From positions 1 to 64,000 of the forward strand of contig CAWEBZ010000009.1 of the NCBI GenBank assembly GCA_963807425.1: 64,000 bases of DNA, in the 5' to 3' direction. This stretch comes from VRUE01 sp963807425. GTDB lineage: Bacteria > Actinomycetota > Thermoleophilia > Solirubrobacterales > 70-9. The notes beneath the pieces were generated by a model. It saw nothing but the letters and a program-made list of their open reading frames with translations, did no database searches and was not told where the DNA came from. Below, in pieces: positions 26,130 to 35,445 of this stretch (position 1 is its first letter; every line of letters starts with the position of its first letter). A program made the position numbers and the translations under genes.

Positions 26130-27460
26130 GTGACCGATCGCCCGGCAATCCTGGGGGGCACCTCGGTGCGGGCCGGCAAGTCCTGGCCCCGCTGGCCGCA
26201 GTGGGACGACGAGCGAGCGCACGCGGCCTTGGCGGGGTGCTCGAGTCCGGCGCCTGGTCCAGCGCTCAGCGGCGAGCAGGCGCAGCCAGTGGGCCGCCGA
26301 GTTCGCCGCCTTCCAGGGCGCCCGGCACGGCCTGCCGGTGACCAACGGCACGCACACGATGGAAGCCGCCCTGGCCGCCTGTGGGGTCGGCGAGGGCGAC
26401 GAGGTGATCGTCCCTGCGATCACCTTCGTGGCGACCGCCTCGGTGGTGCTCGCGGTCAACGCGACCCCGGTGATCGTCGACGTCGACCCCGGCTCGCTCT
26501 GCATCGACGTCGCCGCCGCCGAGGCGGCGATCGACGAGCGCACGCGGGCGATCATCCCCGTCCACATCGCCGGCACCAGCCTGCGACATGGACGCCCTGG
26601 TCGACCTCTGCAAGCGGCACGAGCCTGGCGATGATCGAGGACTGCGCCCACGCCCCCGGCACACGCTGGCGCGGTCGCGGCGCCGGCAGCTTCGGCAGCT
26701 TCGGCAGCTTCTCCTTCGAGGCCAGCAAGCTGATCACCGCCGGCGAGGGCGGCGCCCTGATCACGAATGACGAGGCGCTGCGGGCCCGCGCCTGGAGCTA
26801 CGTCAACTGCGGCCGGGTCGAGGGCGAGCACTGGTACCACCACGCCAGCTACGGCTCCAACCTGCGGATGACCGAGTGGCAGGGGGCGCTGCTGCGCGCC
26901 CAGCTGCGGCGCTACCCGGAGCAGCACCGGATCCGCGAAGAGCGCGGCCGCCCTGCTCGATGCCGAGCTGGAGAGGATCCCCGGCGCTGCGCCCGCAGAG
27001 CGGCGACGCGCGCATGGACAGCCGCGCCCGCTACGCCTACGTGCTCCACTACGACGCCGCGCGAGTTCGCCGGAGCTGCCGCTGGCCGGGCTGGAAGCGG
27101 CGCTGGCCGCCGAGGGCATCGACTTCGGCGGCTCCTACCCGAGCCTCAACAAGCTGGAGCTGTTCCGTCAGGGCAACTTCGCCCCGCGGCTGCGCGGCGG
27201 CGCACCGACGATCGACTACGGCGGGCTGAGCCTGCCACGTGCCGAGCACGCCGCCGCCAGCACGATCTGGCTCTCCCATCCGATGCTGCTCGCCGAGGCC
27301 GAGGACGTGCTCGACATCGTCCGCGCGCTTCGCGCGAATCCAGGCGCAACGCCGCCGGCGATCGCCCGCAAGGTCGAGCAGGCGCGAGCCTGCTCGGCGG
27401 GCGCGTCGCCGGAGCCGCCCGCCGCCTGGCGGGCAGCGCTCAGAGCTCGCCGCGTCCTGA
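26130..27460 (+). CDS. DegT/DnrJ/EryC1-type PLP sugar aminotransferase (frameshifted)
   Basis: The ~440-aa aspartate-aminotransferase-fold enzyme starts at GTG 26130 (VTDRPAILGGTSVRAGKSWP) and shows VTNGTHTMEAALAACGVGEG, DEVIVPAITFVATASVVLAV, AIIPVHIAGT, MIEDCAHAPGTRW (Asp contacting PLP) and SFSFEASKLITAGEGGALIT, where Lys forms the internal aldimine. SNLRMTEWQGALLRAQL and FGGSYPSLNKLELF complete the family pattern. It would transfer an amino group to a keto-sugar nucleotide to make an amino sugar for the polymer. Breaks near 26225-26290, 26580, 26625, 26940, 26990, 27065 and 27330. The 3' end runs into the convergent GMC gene, and the exact stop is uncertain. Confidence 0.78.
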
Positions 27461-29021
27461 GCTGCTCGACGGCGTAGTCGCAGGCGCGGGCGGTGATCGC
27501 CATCATCGTCAGGGTCGGGTTCTGGTAGCCGCTCGAGACGAAGCAGGAGCCGTCGGTGACGAAGAGGTTCGCGACGTCCCAGGACTGGGCGTAGCCGTTG
27601 AGCACCGAGCTGCCCGGGTCGCTGCCCATGCGCGCGGTGCCCATCTCGTGGATCGAGAGGCCGGGCGGCGCCGAGCTCGGAGTTGGCCTTCTCGACGACG
27701 AGCCCGGCGGCCTCGGCCATCTCCTCCAGGCAGCGCACCTGGTCGGCGGCCATCCTCGCCTCGTTCTCGCCGTAGCTGCACTCGATCTGCGCGGATCGGG
27801 ATGCCCCAGGCGTCTCTGCGCTCCGCGTCGAGCGTGACCCGGTTCTCGAAGCGCGGCAGGACCTCGCCGAAGCTGCTCATCCAGAACTGGCCCGGCAGCT
27901 CGCGCCGGCCCGCCCGCAGCCGGCCCAGCCGGCCGGCGACCGGGGTGTGCACCTGCAGCTCGACGCCGTACTCGCGGGCGAAGTCGACGTCGTTCTCGGT
28001 GACGTTGCGGAAGGAGGGGATCGCGCAGCCGTAGAGCGTCGACCGCCCCGGCTCGTGGACGCGCTGCATGCAGCGACGCCCTCGATGCCGATCCCGTAGG
28101 TGTGGTCCATCAGGTAGTGGCCGAGGACCCCCGAGGAGTTGCCGAGACCCTGCGGATGCTCGGCGGTGGCCGAGTTGAGCAGCAGCCGGGTCGACTCGAT
28201 CGTCGAGGCGCAGAGCACGACGAGGCGGCCGCCCAGCTCGCGTTCTCGCCGCTGGCCCTGTCGACGTAGGCGAACGCCGCGCGCCCTGCCCTTCGCCGCC
28301 CATCAGGACGCGGGCAGACGACCGAGTCGGGGAGCAGGGTCAGCCGCCCCGTTGCCCGCCGCGGCGGCGAGCATCGTGTCGGGCGGCGCCAGGGCGATCC
28401 GCGCTCCGGTCACGCGGCGCGCTGCTCCAGCGACCCTCGACCGCCGCCTTGAAGGCACGCTCGCCGGCCGAGAGATGAGGCGGCTCGGCGAACGGCCCAT
28501 CGGGAAGCTGCGGCAGCCCCTCCGGCGTCCCGCAGACCCGCATGTAGGCCTCGACCCGGTCGTAGTAGGGCTCGCAGGTCGGCGTAGGAGATCGGCCAGT
28601 CCTCGCCGATCCCGTCGCGGCTGGCCGCCTTCAGCTCCCAGTCGGACATGCGCAGGCACATGCGCCCCCAGGTGTGCAGGCGCCCGCCGACGACGCGGTT
28701 GCGGATCCAGTCGAACGGCTTGTCCTCCGGGGTGCGAGTAGGGGTTGTCGACGTCGTCGGCGAAGAGGTGAGCGGTGCGCTCGTCGTAGGCGTAGCAGCG
28801 CGCCTGGACCTCCTGCCGGTCCGCTGCTGGCGCGGCGTCCGGCGGTCGCCGCGTCGGGCGCCAACCCGCCCGCGTTGCGCCCGCGAGCCCTCGCCGGCGA
28901 AGGGGACCTCGGGCCCGGCCTCGAGCAGGGCGACGCTGAGGCCCGCCTCGGTCAGTTCCTTGGCCGCGCAGCCGCCGGTCGCGCCGGAGCCGACCACGAT
29001 CGCGTCGAAGGGCTCGGCCAT
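27440..29021 (-). CDS. GMC-family FAD-dependent oxidoreductase (frameshifted)
   Basis: This ~520-aa flavoprotein has N-terminal FAD motif FDAIVVGSGATGGCAAKELT and LSVALLEAGPEVPF, the GMC substrate-side segment IRNRVVGGRLHTWGRMCLRM and SDWELKAASRDGIGEDWPIS, LVVLCASTIESTRLLLNSAT, and the C-terminal MGTARMGSDPGSSVLN and NLFVTDGSCFVSSGYQNPTL region that carries catalytic His/Asn in GMC enzymes. It oxidises an alcohol group, typically of a sugar or polyol; the substrate is unknown. It lies 18 nt after the Wzt gene on the same strand, so it is the last gene of the export operon. At least ten breaks. The C-terminal end near 27440 is estimated from the repaired frame. Confidence 0.78.
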
Positions 29022-29039
29022 GGCCGTGACGACCCGAGC

Positions 29040-30295
29040 TCAGCCCGGCAGCCGCCAGGTGTGCGAGAGCACGATGTCGCCGTCGGCGCCGACCGTGTGC
29101 ATCGGCCGGCCGTCGAGCATGCCCGGCTCGACGTCGAAGTAGGCGGCGCCCTCGAGGCCGTCCTGGACCTCTTCGCCGGAGTTGACCCGGACGTCGAGCC
29201 GGTAGCGGCCGGGCATCAGCGGCAGCGGGTCGATCTCGCACTCGATCGTCGTCCCGACGGCGTCGTCCCGGGCGTCGGTGGGCGCCGAGACGGAGCTGTC
29301 GAGCCGCGTGATCGGCAGGCCGAGGCTGTTGACGATCAGCACCCGGCACTCCATGCCGGCGACCGGCTCGGTCACCTCGACCGTCATCTTCACCGGGCGG
29401 CCGCCGACGACGACGTCGCGCTGGCCGCTGACCAGGTCGGTGATCGCCACGGCGCGGATCCGCGTCGCGCCCTTGCTGCGCGAGTCGCGGTCGGTGCGCT
29501 CGAGCAGATCGTCGGAGGCGGCGCGCTCGAGCATCTGCAGGTACTCGTCGATCGCCTCGCTCGACCGGGCCGTCGGCGACGACCGTGCCGCTGCTCGAGC
29601 AGGATGCCGCGCTCGCAGAGGGTGCGGATCGTGCCCAGGTTGTGGGAGACGAAGATCACCGTGCGGCCTTCCCTGGCGACCTCGCCCATCTTCGCCATCG
29701 AGCGCCGCTGGAAGGAGGCGTCGCCGACCGAGAGCACCTCGTCGACGAGCAGGATCTCCGGCTCGAGGTGGGCGGCGACGGCGAAGGCGAGGCGCACCGA
29801 CATGCCGCTCGAGTAGCGCTTGACCGGCGTGTCGAGGAAGCGCTCGACCTCGGCGAATTCGACGATCTCGTCGAAGCGGCGGCGGATCTCCTCCCGGCGC
29901 ATGCCGAGGATCGCGCCGTTGAGGAAGACGTTCTCGCGGCCGGTCAGCTCGGGGTGGAAGCCGGTGCCGACCTCGAGCAGCGAGCCGACCCGGCCGGTCA
30001 CCTCGGCCCAGCCGGTGCTCGGCTCGGTGATCCGCGAGAGCACCTTGAGGATCGTGCTCTTGCCGGCGCCGTTGTGGCCGATCAGGCCGACCACTTCGCC
30101 GTCGTTGATCGTCATCGAGACGTCTTTCAGCGCCCAGAGGATGTCCGGGTTGCGCGCTCGCCGCGCCGGCGGCGCAGCGACCTCCAGCGGCCGGCGGGCC
30201 GCGGCGGAGAGCGTCTCGCGCAGGTTGCCCTGCTGGTGCAGGCCGAGTTCGTAGCTCTTGCCGAGCTCGTGGGTCTTGATCGCGACGTGGCTCAT
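29040..30295 (-). CDS. wzt: ABC-2 polysaccharide exporter ATP-binding protein with Wzt C-terminal domain (frameshifted)
   Basis: This ~418-aa protein has an N-terminal ABC ATPase: Walker A GLIGHNGAGKST, a GTGFHPELTGRENVFLNGAI segment typical of the Wzt/TagH/RfbE group, signature YSSGMSVRLAFAVA, Walker B ILLVDEVLSVGD and switch VIFVSHN. After a break near 29580 the other frame continues AIDEYLQMLERAASDD and a ~140-aa beta-rich Wzt C-terminal domain (PVKMTVEVTEPVAGMECRVL, DPLPLMPGRYRLDVRVNSGE), which in O-antigen exporters recognises the non-reducing end of the glycan. It energises export of the undecaprenyl-linked polymer with the permease encoded 3 nt upstream. Confidence 0.92.
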
Positions 30296-30298
30296 GGC

Positions 30299-31165
30299 TC
30301 AGATCAGGTCGGCGAAGGCGCGCTCGACGCGGTCGAAGTAGGCGAGCCCGGCGACGAGCAGCGCCGCTGCGGCGACGGCCGAGATCGCCATCAGGTCCAG
30401 CGGGGCGTTGCCGGTGTCGAGCACCGCCCAGCGGAAGCCTTCGACGACGCCGGCCATCGGGTTGATCGCCGAGAGCAGCCGCCAGGGCTCGCTGAGGTCG
30501 TTGCTCGAGTAGACGACGGGGGTGAGGAAGAGCCACATCTGGATCGCGAAGGGGACGACGTAGCGGACGTCGCGGTAGCGGACGTTGATCGCCGAGAGCG
30601 CCGCGCCGGCGCCGAGCGCGGTGGCGGCGACCATGACGATCAGCAGCGGCAGGGCGAGGATCGCCAGCGAGGGCACGAAGCCCCAGGCGAAGACGATGAT
30701 CAGCAGGATGACGATCGAGATCGCGATGTCGACGAAGCCGGCGGCGATCACGCCGGCGGGCACGAAGATGCGCGGGAAGTAGATCTTCGAGACCAGCTGC
30801 TGGTTGACGACGAGGCTTTCGGCCGAGAGCAGCAGGGTGTTGGCGAAGAAGGTCCAGGGAACCAGCGCCGCGAGGCTGAAGAGCGGGTAGGGCAGCCCGT
30901 CCGAGGAGACGCCCGCGACCTTGCCGAAGAAGAGCGAGAAGACGACCATGAAGGCGAGCGGCTGCATGATCGCCCAGAGGGCGCCGAAGGCGGTCTGGCG
31001 GTAGCGCACGGTGATGTCGCGCAGGGCGATCTGCAGGGCGAGGTCGCGGTAGCGCCAGAGCTCGCGCGGCGCGAGCACGCGGCTGAAGCCACGGGTCGGC
31101 TGCAGCCGGATCGTCTCCGGCCGCGGTGCGGGATCGGCCTGCTGCGGCAGGCTGGGTGGCGGTCA
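30299..31165 (-). CDS. wzm: ABC-2 type polysaccharide exporter permease
   Basis: This six-helix permease is ~288 aa with the N-terminus restored, intact for the last 260. The family start ETIRLQPTRGFSRVLAPREL is followed by WRYRDLALQIALRDITVRYR and QTAFGALWAIMQPLAFMVVF, then helices FVDIAISIVILLIIVFAWGF and LAILALPLLIVMVAATALGA, and the ABC-2 motif NVRYRDVRYVVPFAIQMWLF. A break near 31140 separates the ATG (MTATQPAA) from the rest; a GGAG lies 6 nt before the ATG at 31165. Together with Wzt it exports the polysaccharide across the cytoplasmic membrane, so this locus uses the ABC-transporter route rather than Wzx/Wzy export. Confidence 0.92.
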
Positions 31166-31247
31166 TCTGCTCCATTGGCTGAGGATAGGTTCTGCGCTCC
31201 GGCGCAGCCCCTGTTCGCACCTACATCGGCCGCGCGTGCGTGCAGGT

Positions 31248-32374
31248 TTAGCCGTCGCTTGCGGAACGTGCGCGGCGCTCTTCGCCGTAAAGCTGGCGCA
31301 GGTGTTCGCGCAGGCCGATCCCGAAGGGGGTCGGGGTGCCGCTCGTAGTCGCTGATCAGCGTCGGGCCGTTGTAGCAGTCGGTGTCGTCTGCCGTGTACC
31401 AGGCCCAGCCCAGGTAGGAGATGCCGTGGCGGTCGGCCCAGCGCATGTAGGGATCGATGTAGCGGTGAGCGCAGTCGTCCTCGCCGAGCTCGGCGGTGAC
31501 GACCGGGAAGCGGCGCGCGATGCGTACCAGGCCGTTCGGCAGGCTGCCGTAGCAGGCGTTGAAGTCGTAGGTGTGGTTGGCGGCGACGAGCGCCTTGGCC
31601 GGGTCGCTGGGCAGGTAGTCGAGCCAGCCGCTGAGGTCGCGCGACCAGTCGAGGCCGCCGAGCAGGATCGGCTGCTGGGCACCGGTCGAGCGCACGGCGT
31701 CGACCAGCTCCTGCATGCCGGCCGCGCGGTAGCCGCCGAACGTAGCCGTCGATCGGTGTCGCAGCCCGATCCGCCAGCATTCCCAGCTGATGTCGTGCGG
31801 CTCGTTGTAGAGGTCGAAGAGCACGGCGCGGTCGTCGCGGTATTCGGTCGCGACGCTGCGCCAGAAGTCGGGCGCGTGGTCGGCATCGGCCATCGGCGGC
31901 AGCCCGGTCGCGGTGTGGTTGCCCGGCGCTACCCAGTGCAGGTCGAGGATCACGTAGAAGCCCGGCCCGCTCGAGCCGCTGCACGAATTCGCGGATCGCG
32001 GCCCGATAGGCCTCGCCGGCTAGTATCGCGGCTCGATCCAGCCCAGGCCCAGCCAGCAGCTCTCGTTGAGCGGCACCCGGACCGCGTTGACGTGCCAGCT
32101 CTTGATCGCCCGGATCGAGGCCCCGTCGGTCGGACCCTCGAAGAATTCGTCGCCCTCGACGCACCGGTACTCGGCGCCGGGCCGGTTGACGCCGAGCAGG
32201 CGGACCGGGTCGCCGTCGACTGTCGACCAGCTTGTTGCCGCTCACCCCGATCCAGGGCAGCGGACGAGCCTTGCCTGTGCGCGAATCGTCGGCCCCACCG
32301 CCGACGCGAGCGCGACGACGACGGGAATGAGCGAGAAGCAGAGCGGCAACTACGACGAGCAGTGGCTTTGACAC
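31248..32374 (-). CDS. Secreted GH5-like glycoside hydrolase (frameshifted)
   Basis: A GTG start gives an export signal (SKPLLVVVAALLLAHS). The ~370-aa TIM barrel shows LPWIGVSGNKLVD, LNESCWLGLGWI (conserved Asn-Glu loop), FYVILDLHWVAPGNHTATGL, AVLFDLYNEPHDISWECW (NEP acid/base Glu), PILLGGLDWSRDLSGWLDYL, VAANHTYDFNACYG and VVTAELGEDDC (nucleophile Glu), then YLGWAWYTADDTDCYNG, the cellulase/GH5 clan-A order. It should cleave beta-1,4-linked glycans outside the membrane. It sits between a GT4 gene and wzm on the same strand, so it probably acts on the exported polymer (trimming or release). Breaks near 32225, 32030-32050, 31975, 31740 and 31325. Confidence 0.85.
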
Positions 32375-32411
32375 GCGGGACCTGGGTGATCTGATCAGAC
32401 TTTCATGGTAC

Positions 32412-33635
32412 TCAGCGGCACCTCGCCGCTGCAGGGCCGGCGCGATAAGCCGCCTCGAACTGGGGCACGACCGCATCGGGGCTGAAGAGCTTGCTGGCCC
32501 GCCGCGCCGCCGCCTCGCCCATCCGCGCGCGCAAGCCGTCGTCGTCGCAGAGCCGCTGCAGAGCCGCGCGCAGAGCGCCGCCGTCACCAGCCGGGACGAG
32601 CAGGCCGGTCTCTCCGTCGGCGACGATGTCGCTGAGGCCGCCGATATCGGAGGCGATCGCCGGCTTGCCCGCCGCCGCCGCCTCGAGCGCGACGATGCCG
32701 AAGGACTCGGGCAGCAGCGAGGGGGCGACGGCGAATAGTGAGCGGCGCAGCGCCTCGATCGCCAGCGGGTGCGGCAGCGGCCCGAGCGACATGCACCCCG
32801 GCGACCTGCGGCATCTCATCGACCTGGCGCCCGATCAGGACCAGCGGCGGCGGACCCTCCAGCTCGGCGTAGGTCTCGACCAGCAGGCGCACCCCCTTGT
32901 CCTCGGCGACATCGCCGAAATACATCAGGAACGGCTCGCCGGGCAACGCGCTCAGCCGAGGATCGTCGGCCGCCGGCCGCGGCGGCAGCTCGCCGATGAA
33001 GTTGGGAACGACGCGGTGCGCGCTCGCCGCCGATCCCGCTGAGGTCGCGCACGGCGGCGCTGACCGGCAGGAACATGTCGACGCGGCGGCGCAGCCAGGA
33101 CTCGCCGAGCCGCGGTGCCGGCGGCGACCATCGTGCCCTTGCCGGCGCCGTAGTGCTCGACCGCGTGGGCGAAGCACTTGCGCGCCGCCGGGCCGCTGCA
33201 GAGCGCCGCCGCGGTAGAAGAAGCGCTTGGTCGCGCAGACCAGGCTGTAGTCGTGCAGCGAGAGGACGAAGGCGGCGCCGGAGCCGCGATCGAGCGGCAG
33301 GTAGGAATGGGCGAGCCAGTTGTGGGCGTGGACGACGTCGGGTTGCTGCTCGCGGATCACGCGGCGCAAATCGCGAACTGCGAGCGGGTCCGGACCGGGC
33401 GGCGCGTAGCGGCGCTCCTCGTCGACCGGCACGCCGGGGATGCGGTGCATGGTGCTCTCGAGCAGATGCAGCTCGACCCCGTCCTCGCGCTCAGGCGGCT
33501 CGCCGGCCGGCTGGCGCAGCGTCGCGACCCCGACCTGTGCCCGCGGCGAACCAGCTCTGCGCTGAGATCCTCGACGATCCGCTCCTCGCCGCCGACCACC
33601 GGCGAGAAGGACTGCGCCAGCATCAGGATCCGCAT
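32412..33635 (-). CDS. GT4 family glycosyltransferase (frameshifted)
   Basis: This ~405-aa GT-B enzyme starts MRILMLAQSFSPVVGGEERI with VEDLSAELVRRGH, then PDVVHAHNWLAHSYLPLD (acceptor-domain HAHNW motif) and VLSLHDYSLVCATKRFFYRG. The C-terminal domain has HRVVPNFIGELP, PFLMYFGDVAEDKGVRLLVE, PPLVLIGRQVDEMPQVAGV, LLPESFGIVALEAAAAGKPA (the donor-binding E-x7-E region of GT4) and IASDIGGLSDIVADGETGLL. It is the first gene of the minus-strand export operon (GT4, GH5, wzm, wzt, GMC), divergent from the first GH26-like gene. Breaks near 33510, 33210, 33115, 33030 and 32795. Confidence 0.8.
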
Positions 33636-33800
33636 CGATCTCCCGGGCTCATCTCAGCGTCAACGTTACGAGACGCAGTAGTCAGGCCGGGATCCTGCGC
33701 CTTGGCGATCTTCGCCTCGATGGCGAAAAGATCGACCGACAACCGCCGAGACGCTGATTTACGCATGGAGATCATCGAAATGGGGTAGAACTTCCGTCCA

Positions 33801-35336
33801 ATGGGAGGCGCGATAACAAGCGGCCGTTCAGTGGTCGCCTACCTAATCGTCGCAATTGGCGTGCTGGCCATCACGGCCGGCGTCGTCACGGCCGAAGAGA
33901 GCCTGCAGCGGAGCCGGCTCGTCGGCGAGCTGCAGGTGAGCGACGCCACCTGCAAAGGAAGCTCTGCGCAGGCGGCGGCGCAGCTGAGGCGAGTATGCGA
34001 TCGCGCCAGGGTCTCGCGACTGCGCCAGAAGCGACATCGCGGCCTCCGCGATCACCGTCCTCTGACGATCCCAACCCGAGCGCCTGGAGCCGTGGAGCCC
34101 GACGCGGCCCCACCGACCCACACGCCGGTGTCGTCTCCGGTGACGCCTCCAAACCCGGCGCAAGCCGGGCCTCCCGCTTCGGCCCCGGGGCCCGGCCCGG
34201 CACCGCCGACGACGACGCCGCCCAGCCCGCCGCCGACTACTCCACCGACGACGACGCCGCCCAAACCCCCTGTGGCCCCCACCCCGGCTCCGACGCCGAC
34301 TCCCACCCCGCCGCCGCAACCCATACCGGGACCGAAACCCATCCCCTCGACTCCCAAGCCCCCCAACTCGATCTACTGGGGCGCCTGGGTCGGCAGCCAC
34401 CTGACCGGCACCGAGGCCCCCTGGGACATGGGCGCCGTGACAAAACTCGAGCAGATGGCGGGCAAGAAAGTCTCGGTCGTCAACTTCTCGGCTCCGTTCG
34501 CCAACTGCTCCTCCTCGAGCTGCAGCTTCTACAACTTCCCCGCCAACGAGTTCGACAGCATCCGCTCGCACGGCTCGATCCCCTTCTACAGCTGGGGCTC
34601 GCAGTCGATCCCGGTCTCGCCCAACCTGAGCCAGCCGGACTTCCAGCTCTCCGACGTGATCGCCGGCGCTCACGACTCCTACATCCGCCAGTTCGCCACC
34701 GCCGCGAAGAACTGGGGGCACCCCTTCTTCCTGCGCTTCAACTGGGAGATGAACGGCGGCTGGTTCGCCTGGGCCGAGGGCGTCAACGGCAACCAGTCCG
34801 GTGAGTACGTCGCCGCCTGGCGCCACGTGCACGACATCTTCACCGAAGTCGGCGCGACGAACGCAACCTGGGTCTGGTGCCCGAACGTCGATCCAGACAA
34901 CAGCTTCCAGAGCCTCGGCGGCCTCTACCCCGGCGACGCCTACGTCGACTGGACCGGCCTCGACGGCTACAACTGGGGGACCAACCCGGCGCGACCCGAC
35001 AAATGGCGCAGCTTCGACCAGCTCTACCTCTCGACCTACAAAAAGATCGTCGAGACGATTGCGCCGAGCAAGCCGATGATCGTCAGCGAGATCGGCTCGA
35101 CCGAGTTCGGCGGCTCGAAGGCGAGCTGGATCAAAGACTTGCTGAGCGCGGTGCCGGCCCGCTACCCGAAGATCCGCGGCCTGCTCTGGTTCGAGAAGTA
35201 CGACGACGGCATGGACTGGCCGCTCGGGACCTCGAGCAGCGCAACCAGCGCCTTTGCCAGTGGGATCCAAAACCCAGCCTACGCAGGCAACATCTTCGGC
35301 TCGCTGAGTGGCGGGCCAGTGCTCCCCGCCGGCTGA
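33801..35336 (+). CDS. Secreted GH26-like (beta-mannanase-type) protein, copy 1 (intact)
   Basis: This 511-aa protein has an N-terminal hydrophobic export/anchor segment (residues ~11-30, VVAYLIVAIGVLAITAGVV), a ~70-residue basic region and a ~100-residue Pro/Thr-rich linker (~90-187). A catalytic barrel (~188-505) follows: SIYWGAWVGSHLTGTEAPWD, IRSHGSIPFYSWGSQS, FFLRFNWEMNGGWFAWAEGV (Glu316, proposed acid/base, FNWEMNG as in GH26), TWVWCPNVDP, YVDWTGLDGYNWG, PMIVSEIGSTEFGG (Glu430, proposed nucleophile) and IRGLLWFEKYDDGMDWPL. GH26 members are endo-beta-mannanases or related glucanases. It is the intact reference for five tandem-type paralogues in 9 kb, divergent from the exporter operon. 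The substrate is likely the exported glycan (inference). Confidence 0.88.
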   Translation: MGGAITSGRSVVAYLIVAIGVLAITAGVVTAEESLQRSRLVGELQVSDATCKGSSAQAAAQLRRVCDRARVSRLRQKRHRGLRDHRPLTIPTRAPGAVEPDAAPPTHTPVSSPVTPPNPAQAGPPASAPGPGPAPPTTTPPSPPPTTPPTTTPPKPPVAPTPAPTPTPTPPPQPIPGPKPIPSTPKPPNSIYWGAWVGSHLTGTEAPWDMGAVTKLEQMAGKKVSVVNFSAPFANCSSSSCSFYNFPANEFDSIRSHGSIPFYSWGSQSIPVSPNLSQPDFQLSDVIAGAHDSYIRQFATAAKNWGHPFFLRFNWEMNGGWFAWAEGVNGNQSGEYVAAWRHVHDIFTEVGATNATWVWCPNVDPDNSFQSLGGLYPGDAYVDWTGLDGYNWGTNPARPDKWRSFDQLYLSTYKKIVETIAPSKPMIVSEIGSTEFGGSKASWIKDLLSAVPARYPKIRGLLWFEKYDDGMDWPLGTSSSATSAFASGIQNPAYAGNIFGSLSGGPVLPAG

Positions 35337-35445
35337 GCGTCACCAGCCACCCGGTTAAACGCCTTGTCACCCCACCGCGGGGAGAAAGCGTTGCACCGCG
35401 CTGAGAGGCGGGCGACGCAGCTTCGCTGCCTGCCAGAATCCGCCC

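Noticed and set aside
29585..31348. A 587-codon plus-strand frame antisense to wzt/wzm
   Set aside because: No family resemblance; a shadow of the exporter genes.
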